Source of the DNA: Sphingopyxis flava
GTDB taxonomy: Bacteria > Pseudomonadota > Alphaproteobacteria > Sphingomonadales > Sphingomonadaceae
Reading direction: 5' to 3'
Assembly: GCF_900168005.1 (NCBI RefSeq)
Contig: NZ_FUYP01000001.1
Coordinates: 124,001 to 188,000 of the forward strand
DNA length: 64,000 bases
In this document: positions 32,872-41,721 of the stretch, piece by piece
Layout: every line of letters begins with the position of its first letter
How positions within the stretch are numbered: position 1 is the stretch's first letter
Translations under genes and position numbers: made by a program
Notes under the pieces: generated by a model
The model's database searches: none
The model's input: the letters and a program-made list of their open reading frames with translations, nothing else
Told to the model about the DNA's origin: nothing

Positions 32872-33044
32872 CCGTCTTTTGCGCGCGATTGCTTTGAGGC
32901 TCCGACGCGCCAGGGTCGACCGAACCTCAAACGATACGCTCCGGGCACCCATGAGCGATCATGAGACTCCTTGCGAGGTCCGGGACTTGACATTGGATCA
33001 TATAGTAAGACACTAAGAACCATATTGGTTATGAAAGTGGTGCG

Positions 33045-33605
33045 ATGATCAACAGCATTCGCGCGGTGCGCAGAGCCAAAGGGCTTACGCTGGAGGAAGT
33101 TGCGCTGCGCTGCGACCCTCCAACGACCGCCCAGACGATCGGTCGCCTCGAAACAGGCACCCGGACATTGTCGCTTGGCTGGATGAACCGCATTGCCAAG
33201 GCGCTCGCGGTCGATGCGGCTGAGCTCGTCCGGCTTCCGCAAGATACCCAGCTTCGCATCACGGCCTTGCTCGGGGCCGACGGGGCCTATGCCCCCACAC
33301 GCCCCGAGCAGGCGCTCACCGCGCGCGCGACCGAGGATATGATAGCGGTGCGCGTCGCATCATCGGTGGGCGATTATCGCGCGGGCGACGAAATCTGGTG
33401 CCGCCGTATGGAAGGCGACTGGTCGAGCGCGCTCAACCGCGACCTTCTTGTTCCCCGCCCCGCTGGCCGCTACGTCTTCGCGCGGCTCCTCAACGTCGAC
33501 GGCGAAAAGCTCCACCTGCTCCCCCCTGGAACCGGTCAGCGGCAGCAGGTGGTCGGCAACCCGCCATGGGCGGCAGTGGCGGTGCGCCTCATACGAAACC
33601 TCTGA
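33045..33605 (+). CDS. XRE family regulator with C-terminal S24-like domain
   Basis: The 186-residue protein has an N-terminal XRE helix-turn-helix (VRRAKGLTLEEVALRCDPPT, then IGRLETGTRTLSLGWMNRIA) and a C-terminal region with MIAVRVASSVGDYRAGDEIW and LLVPRPAGRYVFARLL, resembling the S24/LexA-type sensor domain of phage-like repressors. A clear catalytic Ser-Lys pair is not seen, so self-cleavage is uncertain. It stands alone between the divergent porin and a glycosyltransferase. Target genes are unknown. Confidence 0.78.
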   Translation: MINSIRAVRRAKGLTLEEVALRCDPPTTAQTIGRLETGTRTLSLGWMNRIAKALAVDAAELVRLPQDTQLRITALLGADGAYAPTRPEQALTARATEDMIAVRVASSVGDYRAGDEIWCRRMEGDWSSALNRDLLVPRPAGRYVFARLLNVDGEKLHLLPPGTGQRQQVVGNPPWAAVAVRLIRNL

Positions 33606-33711
33606 TTGGCGTTCGACCGCCCTGAGCTTGCTGACGGGTTGCCCTTTCCTCGAGCCGAGAAGGAAATGCAGTGCTTCGACAGGACCGGTACGGTGCGATG
33701 AGCGACGGGGC

Positions 33712-34890
33712 ATGACGTCTCCCCTCCGCATTCTCTCGATCGCGACGCTCTTTCCCGACGCGACGCGGCCCAATTTCGGACTATTTGTCGAAAAAAGTCT
33801 GCGCGCGCTCGCCGCTCAGCCGGGCGCCGAGCTGACCATCGCCGCGCCGGTTGGCCTGCCGCCCTTCCCGGGCTCGCTGCACCCCCGTTACCGGGCGCTG
33901 CGCGCCCTTCCGCGCAAGGAAGTGTGGGATGGTCTCATTGTCCATCGCCCACGCTTCGCGCTGATCCCGCGCTACGGTGCACGCTTCAACCCGGCGCAAA
34001 TCGCGCGTGCGGTTCTCGCGGCAGTGCGCGGTGACCAGTTCGATGTCATTGACGCACAATTTTTCTATCCCGACGGCCCCGCCGCCATGCGGGTCGCCGC
34101 CGCCCTCGACCTGCCCTTTTCGATCAAGGCGCGCGGCGCGGACATCAGCCATTTCGGCCATGACCCCGCGAGCCGGCCGCAGCTACTTGCCGCCGCCCGG
34201 CGCGCCGCAGGACTGCTCGCCGTTTCGGATGCGATGCGGCGCGACATGGAGGCTATCGGCATCGACCCCACGAAAATCGCGCTTCACTATACCGGCGTCG
34301 ATACGGCGGTCTTTTCACCAGGCGATCGCGCCGCCGCGCGTGCCGCGCTCGGCATGGGTGAGGCTCCGGCAATCGCAACCGTCGGCGCGCTCATTCCGCG
34401 CAAGGGGCAGGCACTGGTCATCGAGGCGCTGGCAGACCTGCCGGGCGTTCAATACTGGCTCGCGGGTTCGGGCGAAGAGGAAGGCCGTTATCGGGCCCTC
34501 GCGCAGCGGTTGGGCGTTGCAGACCGCGTGCATCTGATGGGTCCTGTCGCCCAGGCCGATCTGCCCCAGCTGTATCGCGCCGCCGACGCCGTCGTCATGC
34601 CCTCAGCGAGCGAAGGCCTTGCCAACGCCTGGGTCGAGGCGCTTGCTTGCGGGACGCCGATCGTGATCAGCGATGCGGGCGGGGCGGCCGAGCTCATTAC
34701 CTCGCCCAAGGCCGGCCGCATCGTCGAGCGGAGCCCCGCCGCGATCGCCGACGCGGTCGCGGCGATCCTCGCCGACCCGCCGCTGCCCTCCGCTGTTGCC
34801 GCAACCCTTGCCGGGCGCTTCAACTGGGAGCGCAACGGGCGCGAACTGGCCGAGCATCTCCGCCGCTGCGCCGGCCGGTCGGGCGGCTAG
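33712..34890 (+). CDS. Glycosyltransferase family 4
   Basis: The 392-residue GT-B enzyme has RPNFGLFVEKSLRAL near the N-terminus, VIDAQFFYPDGPAA, the nucleotide-sugar domain with VGALIPRKGQALVIEAL and the signature PSASEGLANAWVEALACGTP (Glu-x7-Glu type). It would transfer a sugar to a lipid or polysaccharide acceptor at the inner membrane. Start 33712 follows GACGGGG. Its stop overlaps the convergent secF stop by four bases. No other polysaccharide genes are near, so its pathway is not evident. Confidence 0.88.
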   Translation: MTSPLRILSIATLFPDATRPNFGLFVEKSLRALAAQPGAELTIAAPVGLPPFPGSLHPRYRALRALPRKEVWDGLIVHRPRFALIPRYGARFNPAQIARAVLAAVRGDQFDVIDAQFFYPDGPAAMRVAAALDLPFSIKARGADISHFGHDPASRPQLLAAARRAAGLLAVSDAMRRDMEAIGIDPTKIALHYTGVDTAVFSPGDRAAARAALGMGEAPAIATVGALIPRKGQALVIEALADLPGVQYWLAGSGEEEGRYRALAQRLGVADRVHLMGPVAQADLPQLYRAADAVVMPSASEGLANAWVEALACGTPIVISDAGGAAELITSPKAGRIVERSPAAIADAVAAILADPPLPSAVAATLAGRFNWERNGRELAEHLRRCAGRSGG

Positions 34891-35861
34891 ACCACCGCGC
34901 CGTCGTCCGAGCGCGTGACGCGCTCCGCGCCGCCCTCGGCCGTGCGGGGAACGAAGCTGTGCGGACCGACCTTCAGCCAGACGAGCACCGGCGTCGACAT
35001 CAGGATCGACGAATAGGTTCCAACGAAGACGCCGAGGAGCATCGCGGCCGAAAAGCCGAAGATCACGTCGGGGCCGAAGATCACCAGGACCGCGAGCGCG
35101 AGCAGCATCGAAACGCTCGTCATCACCGTACGCGCCAGCGTCTCGTTGATGCTGAGATTGAGCAGCGGGATGATCTCCATCTTGCGGTATTTCTTCAAAT
35201 TCTCGCGCACCCGGTCATAGACCACGATCGTGTCGTTCAGCGAATAGCCGACGATCGTCAGCAGCGCCGCAACGCTGTTGAGGTCGAACTGGATCTGCGT
35301 CACGGCGAAAAAGCCGAAGGTCAGCGCGACCTCGTGGAACAGGCGGCCCATCGCGCCGACACCAAACTGCCATTCGAAGCGAACCCAGATGTAGATCGAG
35401 ATAGCCAGCATCGCGAGCCCAAGGCTGAGCGCACCGGTGCGCAGCAGCTCGCCCGACACCTTGCCCGACACGGTCTCGACCGCGCCGGTTCTTGCGGTCG
35501 GAAAGGCCTCCTTGATGCCCGCGACCAACTGCTGGCCCGCGCTGTCGGCGGTGACATTCTCGCCTTCGGGAAGCAGGGTGCGGATCGACACCGCCTTTTC
35601 CGAGCCGAACTGCTGGATCGTTGCCTCGCCGAGGCCGACATTGCTGACCGCTTCGCGAATGTCTTCGATCGGCGGCATTTCGGCGGGAAACTCGACGCGG
35701 ACCGATTGGCCGCCGACGAAATCGATACCGAGGTTCAGTCCGCGCACCGCGACCAGCACGATCGAGAGGAGCACGAGCAGGAAGCTCGCCGCCGAGGCGA
35801 ACTTGCGCCACCTTAGAAAGTCGATGTTCGTGTCGTCGGGGACGAGTTTGAGCAAGCGCAT
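34887..35861 (-). CDS. secF: Protein translocase subunit SecF
   Basis: The 324-residue membrane protein has the SecF landmarks: LNLGIDFVGGQSVRVEF after the first membrane helix, a periplasmic domain, and the RND-type segment VVYDRVRENLKKYRK followed by NETLARTVMTS. With SecD and YajC it uses the proton gradient to pull proteins released from SecYEG. It lies 15 bases after secD in a yajC-secD-secF operon. Confidence 0.97.
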   Translation of the reverse strand: MRLLKLVPDDTNIDFLRWRKFASAASFLLVLLSIVLVAVRGLNLGIDFVGGQSVRVEFPAEMPPIEDIREAVSNVGLGEATIQQFGSEKAVSIRTLLPEGENVTADSAGQQLVAGIKEAFPTARTGAVETVSGKVSGELLRTGALSLGLAMLAISIYIWVRFEWQFGVGAMGRLFHEVALTFGFFAVTQIQFDLNSVAALLTIVGYSLNDTIVVYDRVRENLKKYRKMEIIPLLNLSINETLARTVMTSVSMLLALAVLVIFGPDVIFGFSAAMLLGVFVGTYSSILMSTPVLVWLKVGPHSFVPRTAEGGAERVTRSDDGAVV

Positions 35862-35876
35862 CCTTCGCTCCCTTCC

Positions 35877-37490
35877 TTAAATCGTGATCGCCGCGGGACG
35901 CCGGGAACGCAACCAATGGGCTGCGAACATGCGCGTGACGGTAACCGCGGTGAAAACGCTGGTGATGATGCCGATGGTCAGCACCACGGCGAAGCCCTTG
36001 ATCGGACCCGAGCCGAACCAGAACATCAGCGCGGCTGCTATGACGTTGGTGACATTGGCGTCGAAAATCGCGCGGCTCGCTTCCGAATAGCCGAGTTCGA
36101 CGGCCTGGAACGGACGGCGCCCACGTTTGAGCTCCTCGCGAATGCGTTCGTTGATCAGCACGTTGGCGTCGACCGCCGCACCGATCGTCAGCACGAAACC
36201 GGCGATACCGGGAAGCGTCAGTGTCGCATTGAACGCGCCCATGATCGCAATGATCAGGAAGATATTAAAGATGAGCGCGATATTCGCATAAACGCCGAAG
36301 CGGCCGTAGACTATGATCATCAGCGTCAGCACCGCGACGGTCGCGATTATGCCTGCGATGACGCCCTTTTCGATCGAATCGGCGCCGAGCTCGGGGCTGA
36401 CCGTGCGCTCTTCGACCACCGCCATTTTCACCGGCAACGCGCCCGATCGGAGCGAAATGGCAAGCGCGTTTGCGCTCGCGACGGTGAAATTGCCCGAAAT
36501 TTGTGCGCTGCCGCCCAAGATCGGTTCATTGATCGAAGGAGCCGACAGCACTTTTCCATCAAGGACCATCGCGAAGCGCTTGCCGACATTCTGCTGCGTC
36601 ACGCGGGCGAAGGTGCTCGACCCGCCCGAATCAAAACGGATCGTGACGACCGGAAGGTTCGACTGCGGATCGTAGCTTTGCCGGGCGTCGATCAGCTGTT
36701 CGCCGCTGATCATAACCTGCCGGCTCAGCACCTCGAAGGCTGCGCCGCTCCCCTCGCCTTCGGCATAGGGAACGATCTCGCTTCCCACCGGCACCCGCCC
36801 AGCGGCAGCTTCAGCCGGGTCGGCGTTGGCGTCGACCATGCGGAACTCAAGCCGCGCGGTCTTGCCGATCAGTTCCTTGAGCGCTTGCGGGTCCTGGAGC
36901 CCCGGAACCTGGACCACGATGCGGTCGTTGCCTTCGCGAATAATCGTCGGCTCGCGCGTGCCGAGCGCATTGACGCGCCGGTCGATAATGTCGCGCGCCG
37001 TGTCCATCGCGCGGCTGATAGCCTGCGCCTGCCCCGCCCGGGTGGGGGTAAGCACAATCCGCGTCACGTCGACGATGTTGATGTTCCAGTCGCGCTGGCC
37101 CGTCAGCCCCGCCCCTTGCGTTTCGCGAAACAATCTCTCGCGCGCCTCGTCGATCTGCGCCTGATCACGAACGAGGAAGCTGATCTGGTTGCCGGAGCGG
37201 CGCAGTTCGCCAATCGCGATATCGTCATCAGCGCCATGCTCACCGCGCATTGCGGTGCGCACGGTCTTTTCCATGTTGGCAAGCTGCGTCTTTTGAAGGT
37301 CGGCAAGATCCGCCTCGAGGAGCAGGTGGCTGCCGCCCGCGAGATCGAGCCCGAGATTGACCTTCGTCTGCGCAAAGCCCGGCAGGCTGTTGAACGCCTT
37401 TTCGGGTAGGAAGCTTGGAATGGAAAAGAGGATGCCAGCCAAGAGGATAAGGCTGATGCCGATGGTCTTCCAGCGAGGAAAATCGAGCAT
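35877..37490 (-). CDS. secD: Protein translocase subunit SecD
   Basis: The 537-residue SecD shows VNLGLDLAGGSHLLLEAD, the periplasmic P1 domain with RRVNALGTREPTI and PGLQDPQALKELIGKTARLE, and C-terminal membrane helices with VDANVLINERIREELKRG. Its size is typical for alphaproteobacteria. It is the middle gene of the yajC-secD-secF operon. Confidence 0.97.
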   Translation of the reverse strand: MLDFPRWKTIGISLILLAGILFSIPSFLPEKAFNSLPGFAQTKVNLGLDLAGGSHLLLEADLADLQKTQLANMEKTVRTAMRGEHGADDDIAIGELRRSGNQISFLVRDQAQIDEARERLFRETQGAGLTGQRDWNINIVDVTRIVLTPTRAGQAQAISRAMDTARDIIDRRVNALGTREPTIIREGNDRIVVQVPGLQDPQALKELIGKTARLEFRMVDANADPAEAAAGRVPVGSEIVPYAEGEGSGAAFEVLSRQVMISGEQLIDARQSYDPQSNLPVVTIRFDSGGSSTFARVTQQNVGKRFAMVLDGKVLSAPSINEPILGGSAQISGNFTVASANALAISLRSGALPVKMAVVEERTVSPELGADSIEKGVIAGIIATVAVLTLMIIVYGRFGVYANIALIFNIFLIIAIMGAFNATLTLPGIAGFVLTIGAAVDANVLINERIREELKRGRRPFQAVELGYSEASRAIFDANVTNVIAAALMFWFGSGPIKGFAVVLTIGIITSVFTAVTVTRMFAAHWLRSRRPAAITI

Positions 37491-37541
37491 AGGGTGGTTC
37501 CGGTTCGAAGAGGGCGGGCCCTGAGACGGGGCCGCGCCGCG

Positions 37542-37871
37542 TCAATCGTTGGCGGGCTTCGCGCCGGGCTGAAGAACGTCCGAAAGCGTTGACTTCACGA
37601 CCTTGATCTTCACGCCTTGCGCGATCTCCACATCGACAAAATCATCGTCGACGCGCGTAACCTTGCCGACAATGCCGCCGCCTGTAACGACCTGATCGCG
37701 CGGTTTCACCGCCGCGACCTTGGCGCGATGCTCCTTCATGCGCACCTGCTGCGGGCGGATGAGGAAGAACCAGAAAACAACGAAGATCAGCAGATAGGGG
37801 ACCAGCATGATGAAGCCGGCCGCCCCGCCCCCTGATCCGGCCGCCTGGGTCAGAAGCAAGTTTGTCGACAT
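37542..37871 (-). CDS. yajC: Preprotein translocase subunit YajC
   Basis: The 109-residue protein has one membrane helix (FIMLVPYLLIFVVFWFFLI) followed by RPQQVRMKEHRAKVAAVKPR and GGIVGKVTRVDDDFVDVEIA, the YajC pattern. The start at 37871 was chosen over an upstream ATG since it gives the normal short N-terminus. It leads the SecDF operon, 51 bases before secD. Confidence 0.95.
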   Translation of the reverse strand: MSTNLLLTQAAGSGGGAAGFIMLVPYLLIFVVFWFFLIRPQQVRMKEHRAKVAAVKPRDQVVTGGGIVGKVTRVDDDFVDVEIAQGVKIKVVKSTLSDVLQPGAKPAND

Positions 37872-38149
37872 GAATGAAAGTCTTTCCGTTGGAAGCGCGG
37901 GCCATTCCAGGTAGGAAGGGCGCGCAGAAAATATGGCGCGGCGCCTATCATGCAGGAAAGCACGGCGCAACCAATGGCTGTATGGCCTCCCCCGACAGGC
38001 TTTGGGAAAATGGGGTTCCGGCGGCCGAGGTCAAGGCGCCCCCGAACGATCTGCTTCGCCGCCGCCCCTACCATGCACGCTTTGCGCAACAGAGCCTTGC
38101 ATCCCCCGCGCAGCCGCGCTAGGTGCCTCGCCTGCCCAATCGGGCCGGT

Positions 38150-38226
38150 CGGGACGTAGCGCAGCCTGGTAGCGCATCACACTGGGGGTGTGGGGGTCGG
38201 AGGTTCGAATCCTCTCGTCCCGACCA
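38150..38226 (+). tRNA. tRNA-Pro (anticodon GGG)
   Basis: The 77 bases fold as a complete tRNA: acceptor CGGGACG pairing with CGTCCCG, D arm GCGC...GCGC, anticodon stem TCACA/TGTGG with loop CTGGGGG (anticodon GGG, proline), T arm GGAGG-TTCGAAT-CCTCT, and an encoded ACCA end. It marks the left border of a region full of mobile-element remnants. Confidence 0.95.
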
Positions 38227-38235
38227 ATTTCAAAC

Positions 38236-38299
38236 GTGTCCAGCCCGGACACATAGGTGACGTTTCGTACCGGAGACAGGCTCTTCCCCGTTAACGGGG
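38236..38299. repeat. Two short palindromes next to tRNA-Pro
   Basis: GTGTCC-AGCCC-GGACAC (38236-38252) and the 14-base perfect palindrome CCCCGTTAACGGGG (38286-38299) lie between the tRNA and the transposase remnant. They may be the tRNA terminator or part of an insertion-sequence end; neither has a T-run. Confidence 0.35.
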
Positions 38300-38311
38300 G
38301 ATGAGGGTGGA

Positions 38312-38782
38312 TCAGACCCGATTGATGACGCCATTCCAACCGCAAAGAGCGAGCACGCGCAAGCGGTAGTTGTGAAAGTTGCGGAAGCCGAACGCGCGGC
38401 GCGAGATCATCTCCATCTTTGTGTGAAAGCCCTCGGTGATTCCATTGTTCCTGGAAAAGCGCCACATGCGCGCGACGGGCTCGAGCCAGCTGGTCAGGGT
38501 ATCGGCGAGGGACTTGAGGGGGCTGGCGGCGACCTGATCGATCAGCACTCCAACGAAATCTGCGCGCTGGAAGATCTCAAAAGTCTGATCGCAAATGGGG
38601 ACATTGCCTGCGAGGAGCGCTTGCCCGACGGAACGGTGAAGCCTTTGACACCGAAGGCGCGATCCGCGTTCCTTGCAGATCACGGCTCGTTCCTCGTTGT
38701 CAGCCGCGACCAGTCGCTTTGGAAGTGCAGCCCCATCGGCCAATCCCGCTGAGCGCCTTCGCGCCGACAGCAAGGCGGCCAA
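38312..38782 (-). pseudogene. ISL3-family transposase, C-terminal remnant
   Basis: The last 70 residues read LIDQVAASPLKSLADTL, then VARMWRFSRNNGITEGFH and ISRRAFGFRNFHNYRLRV, the end of ISL3-type DDE transposases including the last acidic residue (TEGFH). Upstream residues up to 38782 match only loosely, and the catalytic core (about 300 residues) is absent. It is a truncated copy. It overlaps, on the other strand, the edge of a relaxase fragment. Confidence 0.7.
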
Positions 38783-38977
38783 TTTGATCGATCAAAAGTC
38801 GGTCTATGTCCGGGTCTCACGGGCACGGGAATCGGTGGCGATCTACACCACGACCGAGCAAAGCTGGTTTCAGCGATCAACGAGCGCGCGGGATTGGTGC
38901 AAACAGCGTTACGCGGGGCGGCAATTGAGGCGCCCGCCGCTGGAAAAAACGGGTTAAAGTGCCATCCCCTCACGTGA
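38763..38977 (+). pseudogene. Conjugative relaxase/helicase (TraI/MobF-type), C-terminal remnant
   Basis: The frame reads ADSKAANLIDQKSVYVRVSR followed by ARESVAIYTTTEQ, the SF1 helicase motif VI region of TraI/TrwC relaxases (YVxxSRARE). Near 38860 the frame must shift by one base to continue as KLVSAINERAGLVQTAL and end at TGA 38975. About 70 residues survive of a protein that usually exceeds 900. This indicates a former conjugative element. Confidence 0.6.
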
Positions 38978-38978
38978 T

Positions 38979-39078
38979 GCGGAGATTAGCAAGCATATTC
39001 ACCGCATATAGCGCGGAGATTACTCTTGCCAAATGCGGAGAATAGCCGCTATAAGTGCCGCAGAAAGTGCGGAGATTA
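38979..39078 (+). repeat. Four GCGGAGATTA direct repeats before the Fic gene
   Basis: GCGGAGATTA occurs at 38979, 39013 and 39069 and GCGGAGAATA at 39035, with start spacings of 34, 22 and 34 bases. The last copy runs into the Fic start codon. In-phase direct repeats in a promoter suggest an operator, possibly bound by the Fic protein's own C-terminal winged helix. Confidence 0.65.
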
Positions 39079-40190
39079 TGCCCTACGTCCACGAACGCAA
39101 CGATTGGCCCGAGTTCCGCTGGGATGATGCTCTGCTTGCCGCCAAGCTGGCAGCAGTGCGCCACCGGCAAGGGCGATTGATCGGGCGGATGGAAGCCATC
39201 GGCTTTTCGCTGCGCGAGGAGGCCATGCTCCAGACGCTGACCGAAGACGTGATCCAGTCGAGCGAGATCGAGGGCGAGCACCTCGATCGCGAACAGGTCC
39301 GTTCCTCGATTGCCCGCCGTCTCGGCATGGACGTCGCCGGGCTGGTCCCCAGCGAACGCGATGTCGAAGGCGTCGTCGAGATGATGCTGGATGCGACGCA
39401 GCGTTATGCCGAACCGCTTACCGACGAGCGCCTGTTCGGTTGGCACGCTGCGCTATTCCCAACGGGGCGCAGTGGCATGGCCAGGATCGCTGTCGGCCAG
39501 TGGCGCGGCGATGCCGCCGGACCGATGCAGGTGGTGTCAGGCCCCATCGGCCGCGAGAAGGTGCATTACAAAGCGCCTGCTGCCGACCGGCTCACTGGCG
39601 AAATGTCGCGGTTCCTCGCTTGGGTCGAGGGCGGAAATGCCATCGATCCGGTTCTCAAGGCGGCCATCGCGCATCTGTGGTTCGTGACCATCCATCCCTT
39701 CGACGACGGCAACGGACGCATCGCGCGTGCCATTGCAGATATGGCGCTGGCGCGCTCGGAAGGCAGCGCGCAACGCTTCTACTCCATGTCCGCGCAAATC
39801 CGCGCAGAACGTGGAGCCTACTACGACATTCTTGAAGCGACCCAGAAGGGCGACCTCGACATCACGCCTTGGCTGGCCTGGTTCCTCGACTGCCTCGACC
39901 GCGCGTTTGACGGGACCGAGCAAATCCTTGCTTCGGTGTTTCGCAAGGCCAGCTTCTGGGAAGCCCATGCCGCCACCGCCATGAACGCCCGGCAGCTCGC
40001 GATGGTCAATCGCCTGCTGACCGGGTTCGAGGGCAAGCTGACCACCTCGAAATGGGCCAAGATCGCCAAATGCTCACAGGATACCGCGCTGCGCGACATT
40101 GAGGAGTTGATCAGGAGCGGAGTGCTGGTCAAAGGTGAAGGCGGCGGCAGGAGCACGAACTACGTGATGGCGGAAGGTTCGAGCGGTTGA
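39078..40190 (+). CDS. Fic family protein with N-terminal DUF4172 and C-terminal winged helix
   Basis: The 370-residue protein has the Fic catalytic motif HPFDDGNGRIARA beginning at His206, which transfers AMP (or another nucleotide part) to a target hydroxyl. An inhibitory helix SSEIEGE (residues 61-67, the Ser-x-x-x-Glu-Gly motif) lies in front of it, so the enzyme is self-inhibited. The N-terminal MPYVHERNDWPEFRWDD is the DUF4172 start. The C-terminal 70 residues (LTTSKWAKIAKCSQDTALRD then IEELIRSGVLVKGEGGGRST) form a winged helix. The gene appears intact within a decayed island. Four repeats precede it. Confidence 0.9.
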   Translation: MPYVHERNDWPEFRWDDALLAAKLAAVRHRQGRLIGRMEAIGFSLREEAMLQTLTEDVIQSSEIEGEHLDREQVRSSIARRLGMDVAGLVPSERDVEGVVEMMLDATQRYAEPLTDERLFGWHAALFPTGRSGMARIAVGQWRGDAAGPMQVVSGPIGREKVHYKAPAADRLTGEMSRFLAWVEGGNAIDPVLKAAIAHLWFVTIHPFDDGNGRIARAIADMALARSEGSAQRFYSMSAQIRAERGAYYDILEATQKGDLDITPWLAWFLDCLDRAFDGTEQILASVFRKASFWEAHAATAMNARQLAMVNRLLTGFEGKLTTSKWAKIAKCSQDTALRDIEELIRSGVLVKGEGGGRSTNYVMAEGSSG

Positions 40191-40201
40191 CTGGGGCACC
40201 T

Positions 40202-40450
40202 TCAAACCCTCCACCGTTCTTTCAACCGCTCAACCGTCGTCCGCCATTTGGGCGTCGTCGGTTTGCAGACCGTGTTCTGGTTCCCGAACATACCGATTTC
40301 GTTGACGGCGTCCGCCAGCGGCACGGTATGCAGCCATTTCACGGAGACGAAATATTCCATCTTGTCCGGATCATCGGCAAATTCGCGATGGAAGCCTGAT
40401 CCGCCGCCAGTTCCATCAATCGCAATGCATATTTGAACTTGCTGCGCATT
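40202..40450 (-). pseudogene. C-terminal remnant of an unrecognised protein, with frameshift
   Basis: On the minus strand the frame ending at 40202 reads DKMEYFVSVKWLHTVPLADA then VNEIGMFGNQNTVCKPTTPK, a well-formed sequence that looks conserved in style. Upstream of about 40397 the natural continuation lies in another frame (MRSKFKYALRLMELAA from 40450). I do not recognise the family. It is probably the tail of a larger gene lost when the island decayed. The rest of 40191-40593 shows no further gene. Confidence 0.4.
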
Positions 40451-40593
40451 GCTTCATCTTCGCTTCCGTCGGCGAGTCAGATCCGGGGTGCACAATGCTG
40501 GCACATCGTAGGCTTTTGTCCCCGAAATCACGTCGGCAGCGCGACTTCGGATTGCTTTGATCAGGTCCGGCGGAATATCGGTTGCTGCCAAGG

Positions 40594-41115
40594 TTATGCC
40601 GCCAAGGACGAAGATGCAGACCGCCTCGAGGCTGCAATATCGAGGATCGAACGAGCCAGCACCATCGGATCGTCCTTCGATGGCAGGAACCCTCGCCGTT
40701 GCCAGAAGGCCGCTGCGTCCTCATCGACCGCGTTGACAATCAGCGCTCTGCCCCCGATCAGGGTCGCACCCTGAACGCAGCGTAGCAGGGCGTGCTTGAG
40801 CAAGCCGGTGCCAATGCCCTGCCCGTGCCATTCCTGATCGGTCGCCAGTTGGCCCAGCAAAAGGCACGGAAGCGGATCGGGCGATTGTCCGGTGCGGATC
40901 GAACGCGGCAGGCTGGCGGGGACGACTGCGGTAGGTGCCAGGCCGTAGTAGCCCGCCACCCTGCCCGCGTCATGGACCACCATTACTGCCGTGAAGCCCT
41001 TCTTCTGGTTCGACAACGCGCGGGTCCGGAGCCAATTGTCGAGCGATGGCTTGCCGCATGCGAACTGCGAGAGATCGTGCGCTTCGCTGAGCGGTTCAGG
41101 TGCGGAAATCGGCAC
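40594..41115 (-). CDS. GNAT acetyltransferase toxin (TacT-type)
   Basis: The 173-residue GNAT protein starts PEPLSEAHDLSQFACGKPSL and has SNQKKGFTAVMVVHDAGRVA, GLLKHALLRCV and the acetyl-CoA loop region DQEWHGQGIGTGLLK (Q/R-x-x-G-x-G/A). TacT toxins acetylate aminoacyl-tRNA and stop translation. It starts with GTG nine bases after the DUF1778 antitoxin stop, the usual TacAT order. Length and motifs are complete, so it is likely functional. Confidence 0.88.
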   Translation of the reverse strand: MPISAPEPLSEAHDLSQFACGKPSLDNWLRTRALSNQKKGFTAVMVVHDAGRVAGYYGLAPTAVVPASLPRSIRTGQSPDPLPCLLLGQLATDQEWHGQGIGTGLLKHALLRCVQGATLIGGRALIVNAVDEDAAAFWQRRGFLPSKDDPMVLARSILDIAASRRSASSSLAA

Positions 41116-41124
41116 TTCGCTGAG

Positions 41125-41421
41125 CTATTCGGAAGCGGACTTGGGCTCCCAGGGCGCGGGGCGCTTAAGCAGCTCGACCATTTCGGGCACCGGCTTGGCC
41201 GGACGATCCAGCATATCGACGAAGGCGGCGAAGCCATCCGGAGACATGCGGATGACCGTGTTCTCCATGATCACTTCCTCGGCAGTCCGCACCGCCGCAT
41301 CGCGCATGAATTCCGTGCGCGAGCGGCCACGCAGGCTGGCCGCGCGGTCGATGATCGCGATATCGGCATCGGGAAGCCGCATCGAAAGCGGATGATCCTT
41401 GCGCAGGGTCGAGCGAGCCAT
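41125..41421 (-). CDS. DUF1778 antitoxin (TacA-type)
   Basis: The 98-residue protein has an N-terminal ribbon-helix-helix (LSMRLPDADIAIIDRAASLR then GRSRTEFMRDAAVRTAEEVI) and a C-terminal toxin-neutralising tail (FAAFVDMLDRPAKPVPEMVE). It would bind both the GNAT toxin and its own promoter. AAGGAG precedes the ATG, within the loop of a short GGCTA/TAGCC hairpin. The palindrome at 41453-41475 is a likely operator. Confidence 0.88.
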   Translation of the reverse strand: MARSTLRKDHPLSMRLPDADIAIIDRAASLRGRSRTEFMRDAAVRTAEEVIMENTVIRMSPDGFAAFVDMLDRPAKPVPEMVELLKRPAPWEPKSASE

Positions 41422-41452
41422 GGCTATTCTCCTTAGCCAGCACCCTACTTCA

Positions 41453-41475
41453 ATGTAGCGCATTTTGCAATACAT
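41453..41475. promoter_or_regulatory. Palindrome upstream of tacA-like gene
   Basis: ATGTA-GCGCA-TTT-TGCAA-TACAT has eight of ten arm positions paired and perfect five-base outer arms. It lies 32 bases before the antitoxin ATG. Ribbon-helix-helix antitoxins usually autorepress through such sites. From here to 41721 no gene is seen. Confidence 0.5.
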
Positions 41476-41721
41476 AGATGTCACCCACCCTGCGAAGCGT
41501 TCCGCGTGGCACTGCGCGAACCCGACGCGCCAACTCTGTCCTTGTTCAACGGACCCCTGGCCGTTTGCGCCGCCCTTTTGCGCGCAAGCAAAAAACCGGC
41601 GCGCGCCGCGCCTACGGTTTTCCATGGGGGGGAGCCTCCGTCTTTTCGCTTGCGCGCGGGCGGCGCGCGACCACTTCACGTCCGTCAGGACAGATCGCGT
41701 GGCACGATCAGGAGAAGCACA

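Noticed and set aside
33003-33018. Possible ninth cluster operator (ATAGTAAGACACTAAG)
   Set aside because: The half-sites resemble the consensus but the spacing is two bases longer and the gene downstream (XRE regulator) does not belong to the pathway.
35916-37409. Nearly 500-codon plus-strand frame
   Set aside because: It is the complement of secD, low in complexity, with no motif; such frames are common in GC-rich DNA.
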